Below, in pieces: positions 1-8,612 of a DNA stretch of 64,000 nt. Source of the stretch: QWHO01 sp021404945 (GTDB taxonomy: Bacteria; Vulcanimicrobiota; Xenobia; Xenobiales; QWHO01). Location of the stretch: assembly GCA_963169765.1 (NCBI GenBank), contig CAUJEN010000192.1, forward strand, positions 124,001 through 188,000, read 5' to 3'. The translations under genes were made by a program, and so were the position numbers. Every line of letters starts with the position of its first letter. Position 1 is the stretch's first letter. The notes under the pieces were generated by a model that ran no database searches, was not told where the DNA came from, and worked only from the letters and a program-made list of their open reading frames with translations.

Positions 1-306
1 GGAGTTGGCCCGGAGCTCGCGGACCAGCGCGAAGGCACCTGCGGCCGCAGGACCGATCAGCAGGCGAGGCAACAGTTGAACCACCGGATCGGCTGGGTCG
101 TAGTGAAGCAAGCAGACGGCCCCAAAAACCAGGCCGACCAGACTTCCGGCCAGGGGCCCATCCAGGATGGCAGCCAGGATGACGGGGATGTGCAGGAGCG
201 TGAAGGCGCTGCCGGGGTCGTCGGCCACCTCCAGAAATCCCAGACCGCTCACTCCCAGAACGGCGGTCACCAGCAGCATGGTGGTGGTGGTTGTGAACCG
301 TTTCAT
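1..306 (-). CDS. ECF transporter S component-like membrane protein (3' part cut by window edge)
   Basis: An open frame runs from an ATG at 306 to the window edge without a stop (102 codons), so only the N-terminal part is seen. The protein is very hydrophobic. It contains LHIPVILAAILDGPLAG followed by a glycine-rich helix (LVGLVFGAVCLL), the pattern of substrate-binding S components of energy-coupling-factor vitamin transporters (the HIPVI..I..GP.AG..VG..FG signature). Such proteins bind a vitamin in the membrane and dock on a shared EcfT/EcfA module, which is not in this window. It follows the small gene at 371-721 on the same strand after 64 bases. A GGAGG lies some 36 bases upstream of the ATG, too far to be its ribosome site. 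The family call is from motif recognition; the substrate is unknown. Confidence 0.6.
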   Translation of the reverse strand, partial: MKRFTTTTTMLLVTAVLGVSGLGFLEVADDPGSAFTLLHIPVILAAILDGPLAGSLVGLVFGAVCLLHYDPADPVVQLLPRLLIGPAAAGAFALVRELRANS

Positions 307-370
307 CAAGCCTTCGGGGCGGGTTCGGGGCCGGCGGCGGGGTTCTCCTCCTGGCCCGGTCGGAGGAGGC

Positions 371-721
371 TCAGGCTCCGTTCAGCGGCTCGTGGCGGGT
401 TTCTTCCTCGAGGTCGTCTTCCTGGTCGGGCGGAGCATCGTCCTCGCGTTGGTGGTGCATGGCCTCCAGAAAGGCCTCATCATACTCGCTGATCAGATCG
501 CGCAGGTTCAAGAGCGCCATGCGGAGCCCGGCCAGCTCGTCGAAAAGGCTCTCTTCCGACTCCCCCGTCAGGCGAGGCAGCACTTCCGTGTAGAGTTGCT
601 TGGCCAGCACCATCACCTCGGCGATGCGATAGGCAACGGCTTCGCGGTCACCTGGACGCAGGCACTCCTCCTGTTTCATCCGGCTGAAGAGGCTCCTGGT
701 GATCGTGACTTCCGGTTCCAC
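371..721 (-). CDS. small helical protein downstream of nuoN, function unknown
   Basis: I do not recognise this protein. From the GTG at 721, three bases after the nuoN stop, it is 116 residues. An in-frame ATG at 766 inside nuoN would give 131. It is predicted to be soluble and alpha-helical (SRMKQEECLRPGDREAVAYR, then leucine-rich helices), with a very acidic end (QREDDAPPDQEDDLEEE). There are no membrane segments or cysteine motifs. It is the last gene before the ECF-like gene in the nuoLMN transcription unit. A role tied to complex I is possible from position only. The C-terminal acid run and codon use match its neighbours, so I take it as a real gene. Confidence 0.6.
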   Translation of the reverse strand: MEPEVTITRSLFSRMKQEECLRPGDREAVAYRIAEVMVLAKQLYTEVLPRLTGESEESLFDELAGLRMALLNLRDLISEYDEAFLEAMHHQREDDAPPDQEDDLEEETRHEPLNGA

Positions 722-723
722 GG

Positions 724-2259
724 CTAGCGTCCCACGAAGAGTGTCTGGGCCGTCTCCAAGCTCCAAAGCGCGAAGCCGGGCCAGAGGCCGAGTATCAAGC
801 TGGCGGCTGTGCCGATCACCAGAACGACTCTCACGCCCAGCTTGACCCGAATAGGCGGACTATCCGGAAGCGGGGGGTCGAAGTAGGCGGTGCGCAGCAC
901 TCCAAAGTAGTAGTAGAGGCTGATGACCGAGTTCACCACGCCTACCACGACCAACCAGGGCATGCCCGCCGCGTAGATCGCTCGGAAGAGGTAGAATTTC
1001 CCGACGAAGCCTGCCAGCGGGGGCACTCCGGCCAGGGACATGAAGCTGATCAGCAGCACGAAGGCGACGAACGGATTCCGCTGGGCCAGGCCGGCCAGCT
1101 CACCTCGTTGGTAGGTGCTGTCGGAGGGCAGACAGGCCAGCAGCGCAGCCCAGCTGGTCAGATTGGTCACGCAGTAGATCCAGAGATAAAACAAGGTCGC
1201 TCCTGCCGCCATGGTTGCGGTCTGGCCACCGGCCGCGGTCACGCCGATGAGGAGGTAACCGATCTGAGCGATGCCGGAGTAGGCCAGGATCCTTTTGAGG
1301 CTCACCTGGGGCAGGGCCATCAGGTTACCCAGACCCATGGATAGCAAGGAGAGTACTGCGAAAACTAGCATCCAGCCGTCGGCCAGGCTGACTCGCAGGA
1401 GATCGCTCTCCAGATCGAGGTCTGCCCAGAACAGGCGCAGACAGAAACCGATGATGACCGCCTTGGGAGCCGAGGAGAGGTAAGCCACCACGGTGGGAGG
1501 GGCACCCTCGTAAACGTCGGGAGCCCACATGTGGAAAGGGGCAGCGGCCATCTTGAAGGCGAGCCCGGCCAGGATCATGAGCACGCCCACGAGCAGGGCG
1601 TGCGGCATGCTGGCCACTTGCGTGAAGCGGGCGGGGAACTCGCTGAAGTAGGTGGTCCCGAGACTGCCGTAGACCCAGCTGATTCCAAACAGCATCAAGG
1701 CTGAGGAGACCGAGCCAGCCAGGAAGTACTTCAAGCCCGCTTCGGCCGACTCGGACCGGTAACGGCGAATGGCGGCCAGGGCGTAGAGAGGAATCGAGAA
1801 GAGCTCGAAGGCAATGAAGAAGGTCAGGAACTCGTTGGCCGAGACGGCCACCGTCATGCCCAGCCCGGCGAAGGCGATCAGGCTGTAGTACTCACCGGCG
1901 TTGGAGCGCTCTTCGTCGAAAGCATCCTCTGACAGCCAGACGGCCAGGGCGGTGAGCAGCCCGATCAGGGCTTTCAAGGAGAGTGCGAGGCTGTCCACTA
2001 TGTAGGAAGACGGTGTCAGTTCCAGTTCCGGAGCCGGTTGGCGACTGAATAAAGAGATCGGCAGGGGGCCGGTCATCAAAGCCAGACTGCAAAAAACGGC
2101 CGCCAGGCTGGCCACCCAGACCACCATCCGAATTCGCCTCACAGATCGTTGGCCGACCATGTCGGTCATCAGGGCGCAAAGGGCGGCCAGCAGCAGGCAG
2201 AGCTCGGGCGAGAGGGGGGCGACCAGCTGGGCCACTCGGGTAAAGAGCTCGCTAGACAC
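724..2259 (-). CDS. nuoN: NADH-quinone oxidoreductase subunit N
   Basis: NuoN is one of the three antiporter-like proton-pumping subunits in the membrane arm of complex I. The protein is 511 residues with about 14 predicted membrane helices, the normal length. Family features are visible: FFIAFELFSIPLYALAAIRR carries the helix-5 glutamate, and FHMWAPDVYEGAPPTVVAYL and AYSGIAQIGYLLIGV are conserved antiporter-fold segments. It starts at a GTG that overlaps the end of nuoM by 8 bases, so translation is probably coupled. It is the last pump gene of a separate nuoL-nuoM-nuoN group. Confidence 0.97.
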   Translation of the reverse strand: MSSELFTRVAQLVAPLSPELCLLLAALCALMTDMVGQRSVRRIRMVVWVASLAAVFCSLALMTGPLPISLFSRQPAPELELTPSSYIVDSLALSLKALIGLLTALAVWLSEDAFDEERSNAGEYYSLIAFAGLGMTVAVSANEFLTFFIAFELFSIPLYALAAIRRYRSESAEAGLKYFLAGSVSSALMLFGISWVYGSLGTTYFSEFPARFTQVASMPHALLVGVLMILAGLAFKMAAAPFHMWAPDVYEGAPPTVVAYLSSAPKAVIIGFCLRLFWADLDLESDLLRVSLADGWMLVFAVLSLLSMGLGNLMALPQVSLKRILAYSGIAQIGYLLIGVTAAGGQTATMAAGATLFYLWIYCVTNLTSWAALLACLPSDSTYQRGELAGLAQRNPFVAFVLLISFMSLAGVPPLAGFVGKFYLFRAIYAAGMPWLVVVGVVNSVISLYYYFGVLRTAYFDPPLPDSPPIRVKLGVRVVLVIGTAASLILGLWPGFALWSLETAQTLFVGR

Positions 2260-3775
2260 GGTTCACCAACTCCTGGAGGGTGGGGCTGGTCACGGCCGTG
2301 AGCAGGACCGGGTAAAAACCGAAGGCCAGGGTCGTCAGGGCCAGCAGCAAGAAAGGCAGGCGCTCCCACCAGAGGGCGTCGCGCACTCCCACCAGGCGAG
2401 GGTTCAGGGGGCCGAAGAAGCCATATCCCAACGACCGGATCAAGTAGGTCGTGGTGATCACCAGCCCACAGATCGCCAGGGCTGTCAGACCCGGCCGGGC
2501 TGGCCAGGAGCCCAGGAAGACCATCAGCTCGGCTGCAAAACCCGTCATTCCGGGTAGACCCAGCGAGCCCATCGCTCCCACTGCAAACAGAGTGGCCAGG
2601 AAGGGCATGCGGGCGGCCAGTCCACCCCACTGCCTGAGGTTGCGGCTGTGGGTGATGTGATAGACCGTGCCGGCCAGGGCGAACAGAAGAGCCGTGATGA
2701 TTCCGTGCGAGAACATCTGGAAAACGGCTCCCGTGAGCCCGAAGAGGGCTGAGCGAGACTCGCCCGTCATGGCTGCCAGGCCCAGAAAGACCATGCCCAT
2801 GTGGCTCACCGAGCTATAGGCGATCATGACCTTGATATCGGTCTGGCGCAGGGCACAAAGCCCTCCGTACAGGACATTAACCACTGCGATGGCGGCGAAG
2901 AAGGGCATCCACTCGGCCACCGCCTCAGGGCAGAGGTCGAAGCCCAATCGCACGATACCATAACCGCCCATCTTGAGGAGCACCCCGGCCAGCAGCATGG
3001 ACAGAGCGGTGGGGGCCGAGGAGTGGCCCTCCGGCAGCCAGGTGTGGAAGGGAACCAGCCCGGCCTCGATACCAAATCCGATAAAGAAGATCAAAAAGAG
3101 GATCTTCTGGGCTTCGACGGGCAGCGGGATCTGGCGCAGCACCTCGAGATCGAATGAAAACGCCTGGTTTGGAGAAAACTGAGAGCTCAGGAAGTAGAGC
3201 CCCAGAATGCCGATCAAGACCAGCCCACCGCCCAGTTGCAGATAGACCAGCAGCTTCATGGCAGCTTGGCGGCGGTGGATCGGTTTGCCGTCACCCGATT
3301 TGTCTGAGCCCCAGATGCCCACCAGGAAAAACATCGGGATGGAGGCCAGCTCGTAGAACAAGATCATGAAGAAGAGGTCGGTGGTGGCAAAGACGCCCAA
3401 CACTCCGGTCATGGCCGTGAGGGTCAGGGCGAAATACTCTCGGCGTCGAAAATCGATCTGCAGCGAGATGAAAGCGGCCGTGCAGCATACGATGCCGCTG
3501 AGAAGCAGCATGGGCATGGACAGACCGTCCACCCCGAGCTTGTAGTGGATGCTCAAGGGGGCGAACCAGAGCACATCCTCCACCCAGCGGTAGCCTGTGG
3601 CGGGAGCTTGCCAGAAGCTCGCGTACATGGGCAGCGCCAGCAGCAGGGGCAGGCTGGCGAAGAGCACTCCCAGGCGTTGAATGCCCTTTACCCAACTGGC
3701 CGGGCTGGCCAGGATGAGGATGGCTCCCAGCAAGGGAGCCCAGACCATGAGGCTGAGCACCGGCCAGTCGCTCAT
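2252..3775 (-). CDS. nuoM: NADH-quinone oxidoreductase subunit M
   Basis: NuoM is the middle antiporter-like proton pump of the complex I membrane arm. The 507-residue protein has about 14 helices. It shows LFYELASIPMFFLVGIWG with the essential helix-5 glutamate, FHTWLPEGHSSAPTALSML and AYSSVSHMGMVFLGL, all typical of the NuoM/NdhD family. Its ATG overlaps the nuoL stop in an ATGA arrangement, and its stop overlaps nuoN, so L, M and N are surely cotranscribed. Length and motifs are normal. Confidence 0.97.
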   Translation of the reverse strand: MSDWPVLSLMVWAPLLGAILILASPASWVKGIQRLGVLFASLPLLLALPMYASFWQAPATGYRWVEDVLWFAPLSIHYKLGVDGLSMPMLLLSGIVCCTAAFISLQIDFRRREYFALTLTAMTGVLGVFATTDLFFMILFYELASIPMFFLVGIWGSDKSGDGKPIHRRQAAMKLLVYLQLGGGLVLIGILGLYFLSSQFSPNQAFSFDLEVLRQIPLPVEAQKILFLIFFIGFGIEAGLVPFHTWLPEGHSSAPTALSMLLAGVLLKMGGYGIVRLGFDLCPEAVAEWMPFFAAIAVVNVLYGGLCALRQTDIKVMIAYSSVSHMGMVFLGLAAMTGESRSALFGLTGAVFQMFSHGIITALLFALAGTVYHITHSRNLRQWGGLAARMPFLATLFAVGAMGSLGLPGMTGFAAELMVFLGSWPARPGLTALAICGLVITTTYLIRSLGYGFFGPLNPRLVGVRDALWWERLPFLLLALTTLAFGFYPVLLTAVTSPTLQELVNRV

Positions 3776-5886
3776 GGCTTACCTCCCGGGAGTCCTGGGA
3801 AGGGGTGGAGGACAAACTCGGGCTCGACCAGACCGAGCCCGACGATCAGCACCAGCGTTGCCAGCACGATGAGCAGCAGATACTGCTGGATGCGACCGCT
3901 TTGTTCCTTGCGAAGCTCGTTGCCGGCCCAGACCGTCAACTGCCCGACGGTGTTGACGGCCAGATCTACGATGTTGTCGTCGACCCAGGCGGCCACGCGG
4001 GCGCCCAGGTACATGGTTCCCGAAAGCAGCCAGGCCCACAGGTGATCCATGTAGTACTTCTGTTGCCAGAGCACCCAGATACGGCCGAGCTGGGCGCGTA
4101 ACCGTCGCTCTCCGGCCACCGGGTCGCGCCCGAAGTAGCTCCAGGCTGCAGCCACACCGGCGAGTGCGACCAGGACCGAAAAGATCATCATGGCGGCCTG
4201 GAAGACGTGCTCCGGCTCGTGAGGGTTGTTGATCAGGTGGTGGAACTGGTTATCCCAGGGCATTCCGGCAAAGCCCAGGAAGGTGGCAAAGAGCGACAGG
4301 ATCAGCAGGGGCACGTACATGATCGGGCTGACTTCGTGAGGCTCATGATGGCCAGCCGCCTGCAGCTCCATGTGGGCTCCCAGGCAGGCCGGTGGAAGCC
4401 CCTCGCCGGCGACTACGGCACGCTCCTCAGTCCAATCGGGCTTGAAGGTGAAGACCTCCCAGGAGGGGTCGACCGGAGGGGTGAGGTTGGCCGGGGGCAC
4501 CTCTCCGGCCAGATCAGCCGGGGCGTGCTCCGGGCCGCGGAATTCGCCCAGGAAGGTGATGCAGAACATCCGGGTGACATAGAACGCGGTCAGGAAGGCG
4601 GCCACCACCAACACCAGCAGGACCGGTCCGTGGGTGCCTGCCAGGATCTCATCCTTGGACCAGAAGCCCGCGAAGGGGGGAATGCCGGCCAGGGCGAGGC
4701 AACCGGCTGCGAAGGCCAGGCTGGTCATGGGCAACTTCTTGCGCAGGCCCCCCATGGTCCACATGTCCTGGTTGTGGCAGGCCACGATCACGGCCCCCGA
4801 GCCCAGGAACAGCAGCGCTTTGAAGAAAGCGTGGGTGATCAGGTGGAAGGTTCCGGCTGTATAGGCGCCCGAGCCCAGGGCGGCCATCATGAAACCCAAC
4901 TGGGAGATGGTTGAGTAAGCCAGCACCCGTTTCACGTCGTTTTGCACACAGGCCAGGGTGGCCGCCAGAAGAGCCGTCAGGGCGCCGATGGCTGCCACCG
5001 TCCCGCCAGCCAGGATGGCCACGTCGAAAACGGGGAACATCCGGGCTACCAGGTAGACTCCAGCGGCAACCATGGTGGCTGCGTGGATGAGGGCGGACAC
5101 TGGCGTGGGGCCCTCCATCGCGTCCGGCAACCAGATCTGGAGGGGAAACTGGGCGCTCTTTCCGATAGCTCCGCAGAAGATGAGCACCGCCGCCAGGGGC
5201 AGATAGCCTTGCTGCCAGACGGCTGAAAGGCTCACGCTGGAATTGATGGCCACGAAGTTGAACGTGTCAAGCTTGGTGCCCAGCATCAAGATGCCCATCA
5301 GAAAGAAGAGGTCGGCGAATTTCGTGACGACGAAGGCTTTCTTGGAAGCCTGGGTGGCGCTGGTCTTGAAGTACCAAAATCCCACCAGCAGAAAGGAGCA
5401 GACCCCTACAAGCTCCCAGAAGACATAGATCTGGAGCAGGTTGGTGGACAGGATCAGACCCAGCATCGAGAAGGCGAACAGGGACATGTAGGCATAAAAG
5501 CGTGAGAGAGAGGCCGAGCCCTGGGTGGGAAAGTGGTGAATCTCGGTCTCCATGTAGCTGAAAGAGTAGATCTGGATCAGCAGGGCGATGAAGCAGACCA
5601 TGATCAGCATGGTGGCCGACAGGTTGTCCACCAGCAGGCCCATCTCGACACTGGCCCAACCCAGGTCGATCCAGGAGAAGTCGGCTTGAGCAACCTGGTC
5701 GGGTCCGTGCAGTCGGCTCAGGAAAAGCCGGGTCGACAGGACCAGTGAAGAGAAGATCGCCAGGATCGACAGGGCCGCCGAGAGTCGACCCCAGCGCAGC
5801 GTCACCAGGGTGATGAGAACGAAAGCCAGCAGTGGGAACAGCGGGATCAGCCCAACTTCGGTCACCTGCTGACCGGTGAGCTCCAT
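3772..5886 (-). CDS. nuoL: NADH-quinone oxidoreductase subunit L
   Basis: NuoL is the distal antiporter-like proton pump that carries the long lateral helix of complex I. I place the start at the ATG at 5886 (704 residues); an in-frame TTG at 5916 would add ten residues. Motifs include YVFWELVGVCSFLLVGFWYF with the helix-5 glutamate, LPDAMEGPTPVSALIHAATM and STISQLGFMMAALG. A hydrophilic stretch of about 70 residues (around residues 460-535, with a His/Glu-rich piece GHHEPHE) lies between membrane helices. nuoL does not follow nuoK directly: a convergent gene lies between, so nuoLMN needs its own promoter in 5887-6038. I could not identify convincing -35/-10 boxes there. Confidence 0.97.
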   Translation of the reverse strand: MELTGQQVTEVGLIPLFPLLAFVLITLVTLRWGRLSAALSILAIFSSLVLSTRLFLSRLHGPDQVAQADFSWIDLGWASVEMGLLVDNLSATMLIMVCFIALLIQIYSFSYMETEIHHFPTQGSASLSRFYAYMSLFAFSMLGLILSTNLLQIYVFWELVGVCSFLLVGFWYFKTSATQASKKAFVVTKFADLFFLMGILMLGTKLDTFNFVAINSSVSLSAVWQQGYLPLAAVLIFCGAIGKSAQFPLQIWLPDAMEGPTPVSALIHAATMVAAGVYLVARMFPVFDVAILAGGTVAAIGALTALLAATLACVQNDVKRVLAYSTISQLGFMMAALGSGAYTAGTFHLITHAFFKALLFLGSGAVIVACHNQDMWTMGGLRKKLPMTSLAFAAGCLALAGIPPFAGFWSKDEILAGTHGPVLLVLVVAAFLTAFYVTRMFCITFLGEFRGPEHAPADLAGEVPPANLTPPVDPSWEVFTFKPDWTEERAVVAGEGLPPACLGAHMELQAAGHHEPHEVSPIMYVPLLILSLFATFLGFAGMPWDNQFHHLINNPHEPEHVFQAAMMIFSVLVALAGVAAAWSYFGRDPVAGERRLRAQLGRIWVLWQQKYYMDHLWAWLLSGTMYLGARVAAWVDDNIVDLAVNTVGQLTVWAGNELRKEQSGRIQQYLLLIVLATLVLIVGLGLVEPEFVLHPFPGLPGGKP

Positions 5887-6038
5887 GGCGGAGGATATGG
5901 CCTGATGTTCACCCAAGCTATTGTTCTCGCTGTTCGGCCTGGCAGGGGTCTTGAAGGAGCCTCAAGAATTGAAAACCCGCCAAGGGCCGGTCGTCCCCGG
6001 TTCGGCGCCCACCAGGGCAAACCTTCTGGAGGCCTGGT

Positions 6039-6542
6039 ATGGAAGAAGTCCGCATCATTCGTAGCGCACAGCGCCGCCGCACCGTTTCCGCCACGGTCGA
6101 GAATGGGGTCATGGTCCTGCGCGTGCCCGCCCGTTTTACCCGCCAGGAGGAGCTCGAGTGGATCGAGCGCATGCGCAAGCATTTTGAAAAGAAGCGTCGC
6201 CGTGTCAAGAGTGACAAGGACCTGATGCATCGCGCGAGGATCTTGAATCACCTTTACTTCGCGGGAAAACTGAGCTTCTCGGTGCTCTGGGTGGACAATC
6301 AGACGAAACGCTGGGGCTCATGCACTCCTTGCAGTGAGTCGATTCGGATTTCCCGCGAATTGGAGCTCTTTCCCGAGTTCGTGCTCGACTATGTGCTGGT
6401 CCATGAGCTGGCGCACCTGATCGTGCCCGATCACTCGGAGGCCTTCTGGAAGCTGGTGCGCCAGTACCCTGATACTGACAAGGCGATCGGCTTCCTGATG
6501 GGGGTGTCGACGGCGCGAGCGCTCAGCCCTGCAGCTGGTTGA
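6039..6542 (+). CDS. YgjP/DUF45-type metallopeptidase-like protein
   Basis: The 167-residue protein ends in a zincin-type motif, VHELAHLIVPDHSEAFWKLV (HExxH plus a downstream HS.AFW), characteristic of the DUF45/YgjP family related to M48 and SprT metallopeptidases. It also has the family segment KRWGSCTP. The substrate is unknown; the family is cytosolic. It is preceded by GGAGG at 6028-6032, six bases before the ATG. It lies on the plus strand between nuoK and nuoL, overlaps the 3' end of nuoK by 20 bases, and points away from nuoL. It therefore splits the nuo cluster into two transcription units. Confidence 0.88.
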   Translation: MEEVRIIRSAQRRRTVSATVENGVMVLRVPARFTRQEELEWIERMRKHFEKKRRRVKSDKDLMHRARILNHLYFAGKLSFSVLWVDNQTKRWGSCTPCSESIRISRELELFPEFVLDYVLVHELAHLIVPDHSEAFWKLVRQYPDTDKAIGFLMGVSTARALSPAAG

Positions 6543-6831
6543 CCTGCTCGAGGTCGATGGTGTTACGGTTGCGGTAGACCGACAAGACGATAGCTACTCC
6601 GATGGTCACCTCGGCCGCAGCCACGGTGATCACAAAGATGGAGAAGAGCACCCCGGTGAAGTCGGGCAGAAAGTGGCTGAAGGCGACCAGATTGATGTTT
6701 ACCGAGTTGAACATCAATTCGAGCGACATCAGGACGGCCACGGCATTACGCCGCGTCAGAGCGCCGTACAATCCGATGCTGAAGAGCACAGCGGCAAGAA
6801 TCAAGTAATGCTGCAGACCGACGGGCGTCAT
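6523..6831 (-). CDS. nuoK: NADH-quinone oxidoreductase subunit K
   Basis: NuoK is a three-helix membrane subunit homologous to MrpC. It forms part of the proton path between the quinone site and the pumps. The 102-residue protein has the two conserved membrane glutamates in LMSLELMFNSVNINLVAF and AAEVTIGVAIVLSVYR. Its start overlaps the nuoJ stop by 4 bases. It is the last gene of the hemL...nuoK unit, and its 3' end overlaps the convergent DUF45 gene by 20 bases. Confidence 0.97.
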   Translation of the reverse strand: MTPVGLQHYLILAAVLFSIGLYGALTRRNAVAVLMSLELMFNSVNINLVAFSHFLPDFTGVLFSIFVITVAAAEVTIGVAIVLSVYRNRNTIDLEQVNQLQG

Positions 6832-7331
6832 GCGGGTGGCGGCCCCTCTTCCTTGCGAGCGATCATGATGGCTCCCACCAGCGCGGCCAGCAAGAAGGCC
6901 GAGGCCAGCTCGAAGGGCAGCAGGTAGGTGGTGAGCAGCTGTTGCCCCAGCGAGCCCAGGTCACTGACTGGCACGGCCTGGGCGCCTTTGTTCCAGGGCG
7001 ACACCGCAATGGTTACCACCAACACGAGGCCCATGGCCAGGGCCGCGCCCAGGCCGGCGGCTTGCTGGGTAAAGCGTTTATGGGGATCGGTGTGCATCAC
7101 GTGGTGGGTCAGCATGAAACCAAACAGCAAGATGACCGCGATGGCTCCGGCATAGATCAAGACCTGCAGGGCGGCAATGAAGGGGGACTTCAACAGGACG
7201 TAGATACCCGCCACACCCAGAAAGCAGGTGATCAGCGCTAGACCGGCGTGGAACAGGTTGCGAGCCTGCACCATGCCGAGGGCAGAGGCTACGATGACCC
7301 CGGCCAGCACGAAAAAGACCGCATCGGTCAT
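6828..7331 (-). CDS. nuoJ: NADH-quinone oxidoreductase subunit J
   Basis: NuoJ is a five-helix membrane subunit beside NuoK at the proximal end of the complex I membrane arm. The 167 residues are of normal length. The conserved segment LQVLIYAGAIAVILLFGFML (third helix, with its pi-bulge region) is present. It overlaps nuoH and nuoK by 4 bases on each side. In most bacteria nuoI lies between nuoH and nuoJ; here the two genes overlap directly and nuoI is absent. Confidence 0.97.
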   Translation of the reverse strand: MTDAVFFVLAGVIVASALGMVQARNLFHAGLALITCFLGVAGIYVLLKSPFIAALQVLIYAGAIAVILLFGFMLTHHVMHTDPHKRFTQQAAGLGAALAMGLVLVVTIAVSPWNKGAQAVPVSDLGSLGQQLLTTYLLPFELASAFLLAALVGAIMIARKEEGPPPA

Positions 7332-8563
7332 GGCCTGGCCCCCTGGGGAAGAGGCGGGCGACGCGAACGCATGACGCTCCAGACGGTCAGGCAGAGCAAC
7401 AACCCGGCGGCCCAGAAGCTGAGGGGTTCGCCGGTCACCTCATAGAGCAGGGTGGCGATGGCGCAGCCAATCAGGTTCAGGAAGGCGATTGGCAACATGA
7501 ACTTCCAACCGAAGTTCATCAGGTGGTCGGGGCGAAGGCGCGGGAAAGTCCAGCGGATCCACATCATGACCAGGACCAGGATGTAGGCCTTGACAAAGAA
7601 GGCGGCCACTCCAAGAAGCTGGACCCACAGTCGCGGGTTGGCCGTCAGGCCGGGGTGGGTCAGCTCGGGTGCGTCGAACCCCGGAATCAGCCATCCGCCC
7701 AGAAAGACCGTGGTAGCGATGCCTGCAATCAGGAACATGTTTGCGAACTCGGCCAGGAAGAACATGGCGAACATCAAGCCCGAGAACTCCGAAACGTAGC
7801 CCGCTACGAGCTCGGACTCGGCCTCGGGGATATCGAAGGGGGGACGGTTGACCTCGGCGATTCCGCAAATGAAGTAGACGAGCAGCCCCAGGAAGCTGGG
7901 GATCAAGAACCAGACACCATATTCGGCCTGGGCCCGCACAATGTCGACCATGGAGAGGCTTCCGGCCATCAAAATGGGGCCCAGTAGCGCAAAGATCAGG
8001 GGGATTTCGTAGGAGAGCATCTGAGCTGCCGAGCGCAATCCGCCCAGCAGGCTGTATTTACTGTTGGAGGCCCAGCCGGCCATCAGGATGGAGAGCACGG
8101 TCAGAGAGCTGATGGCGACCGCGTAGAGCAACCCGACGTTGAGATCTGCCACCCAGAAGAGCGGTCCGAAGGGGAGGACGACGTGGGCTGTAAGGCAGAC
8201 CGCGAAGATGGACATGGGTGCCAGGTAGAAGGGAACCCGATCGGCCTTGGCGGGGACGATTTGCTCCTTGAAGAGGAGCTTGATAGCGTCGGCCGGAGTT
8301 TGCAGGAAGCCGCCAAACCACATGGAGGTCTCTGCCCATTTGCGCGGACCGGTCATCATCGGTCCGGTACGGTTTTGAATGCGCGCGCTGATCTTGCGCT
8401 CGAGCCAGACCAGGAACAGCACGTTGATGGCGATGAAGGCCAGGCAACCCGCCAGAACAATCAGCATGCTCAGGGCTGCCGCCCCGAACTCGCCTAGCAA
8501 AGGCGTCAGGTGGGGCGTCAACCAGCCGTCAAATCCGTGCGGGGTCTGAGCCAGAATCAGCAT
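7328..8563 (-). CDS. nuoH: NADH-quinone oxidoreductase subunit H
   Basis: NuoH is the membrane subunit that joins the peripheral arm and helps form the quinone chamber. The 411-residue protein has about eight or nine helices. It contains VWLERKISARIQNRTGP, ADAIKLLFKEQIVP and EVNRPPFDIPEAESELVAGY, the acidic loop lining the quinone entry. It starts with ATG at 8563, 49 bases after nuoD, the largest gap inside this nuo group. It overlaps nuoJ by 4 bases. Confidence 0.97.
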   Translation of the reverse strand: MLILAQTPHGFDGWLTPHLTPLLGEFGAAALSMLIVLAGCLAFIAINVLFLVWLERKISARIQNRTGPMMTGPRKWAETSMWFGGFLQTPADAIKLLFKEQIVPAKADRVPFYLAPMSIFAVCLTAHVVLPFGPLFWVADLNVGLLYAVAISSLTVLSILMAGWASNSKYSLLGGLRSAAQMLSYEIPLIFALLGPILMAGSLSMVDIVRAQAEYGVWFLIPSFLGLLVYFICGIAEVNRPPFDIPEAESELVAGYVSEFSGLMFAMFFLAEFANMFLIAGIATTVFLGGWLIPGFDAPELTHPGLTANPRLWVQLLGVAAFFVKAYILVLVMMWIRWTFPRLRPDHLMNFGWKFMLPIAFLNLIGCAIATLLYEVTGEPLSFWAAGLLLCLTVWSVMRSRRPPLPQGARP

Positions 8564-8612
8564 GAGACCTCGGGAGATTTGAGGCCGGCCCTGGCTTTCC
8601 TCTTTCCAGTCC

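Noticed and set aside
5917..5960. Shared CCGAACAGCGAG motif upstream of nuoL and hemL as a common operator
   Set aside because: Only two copies, not palindromic, and they lie at different distances from the starts. Chance is likely.
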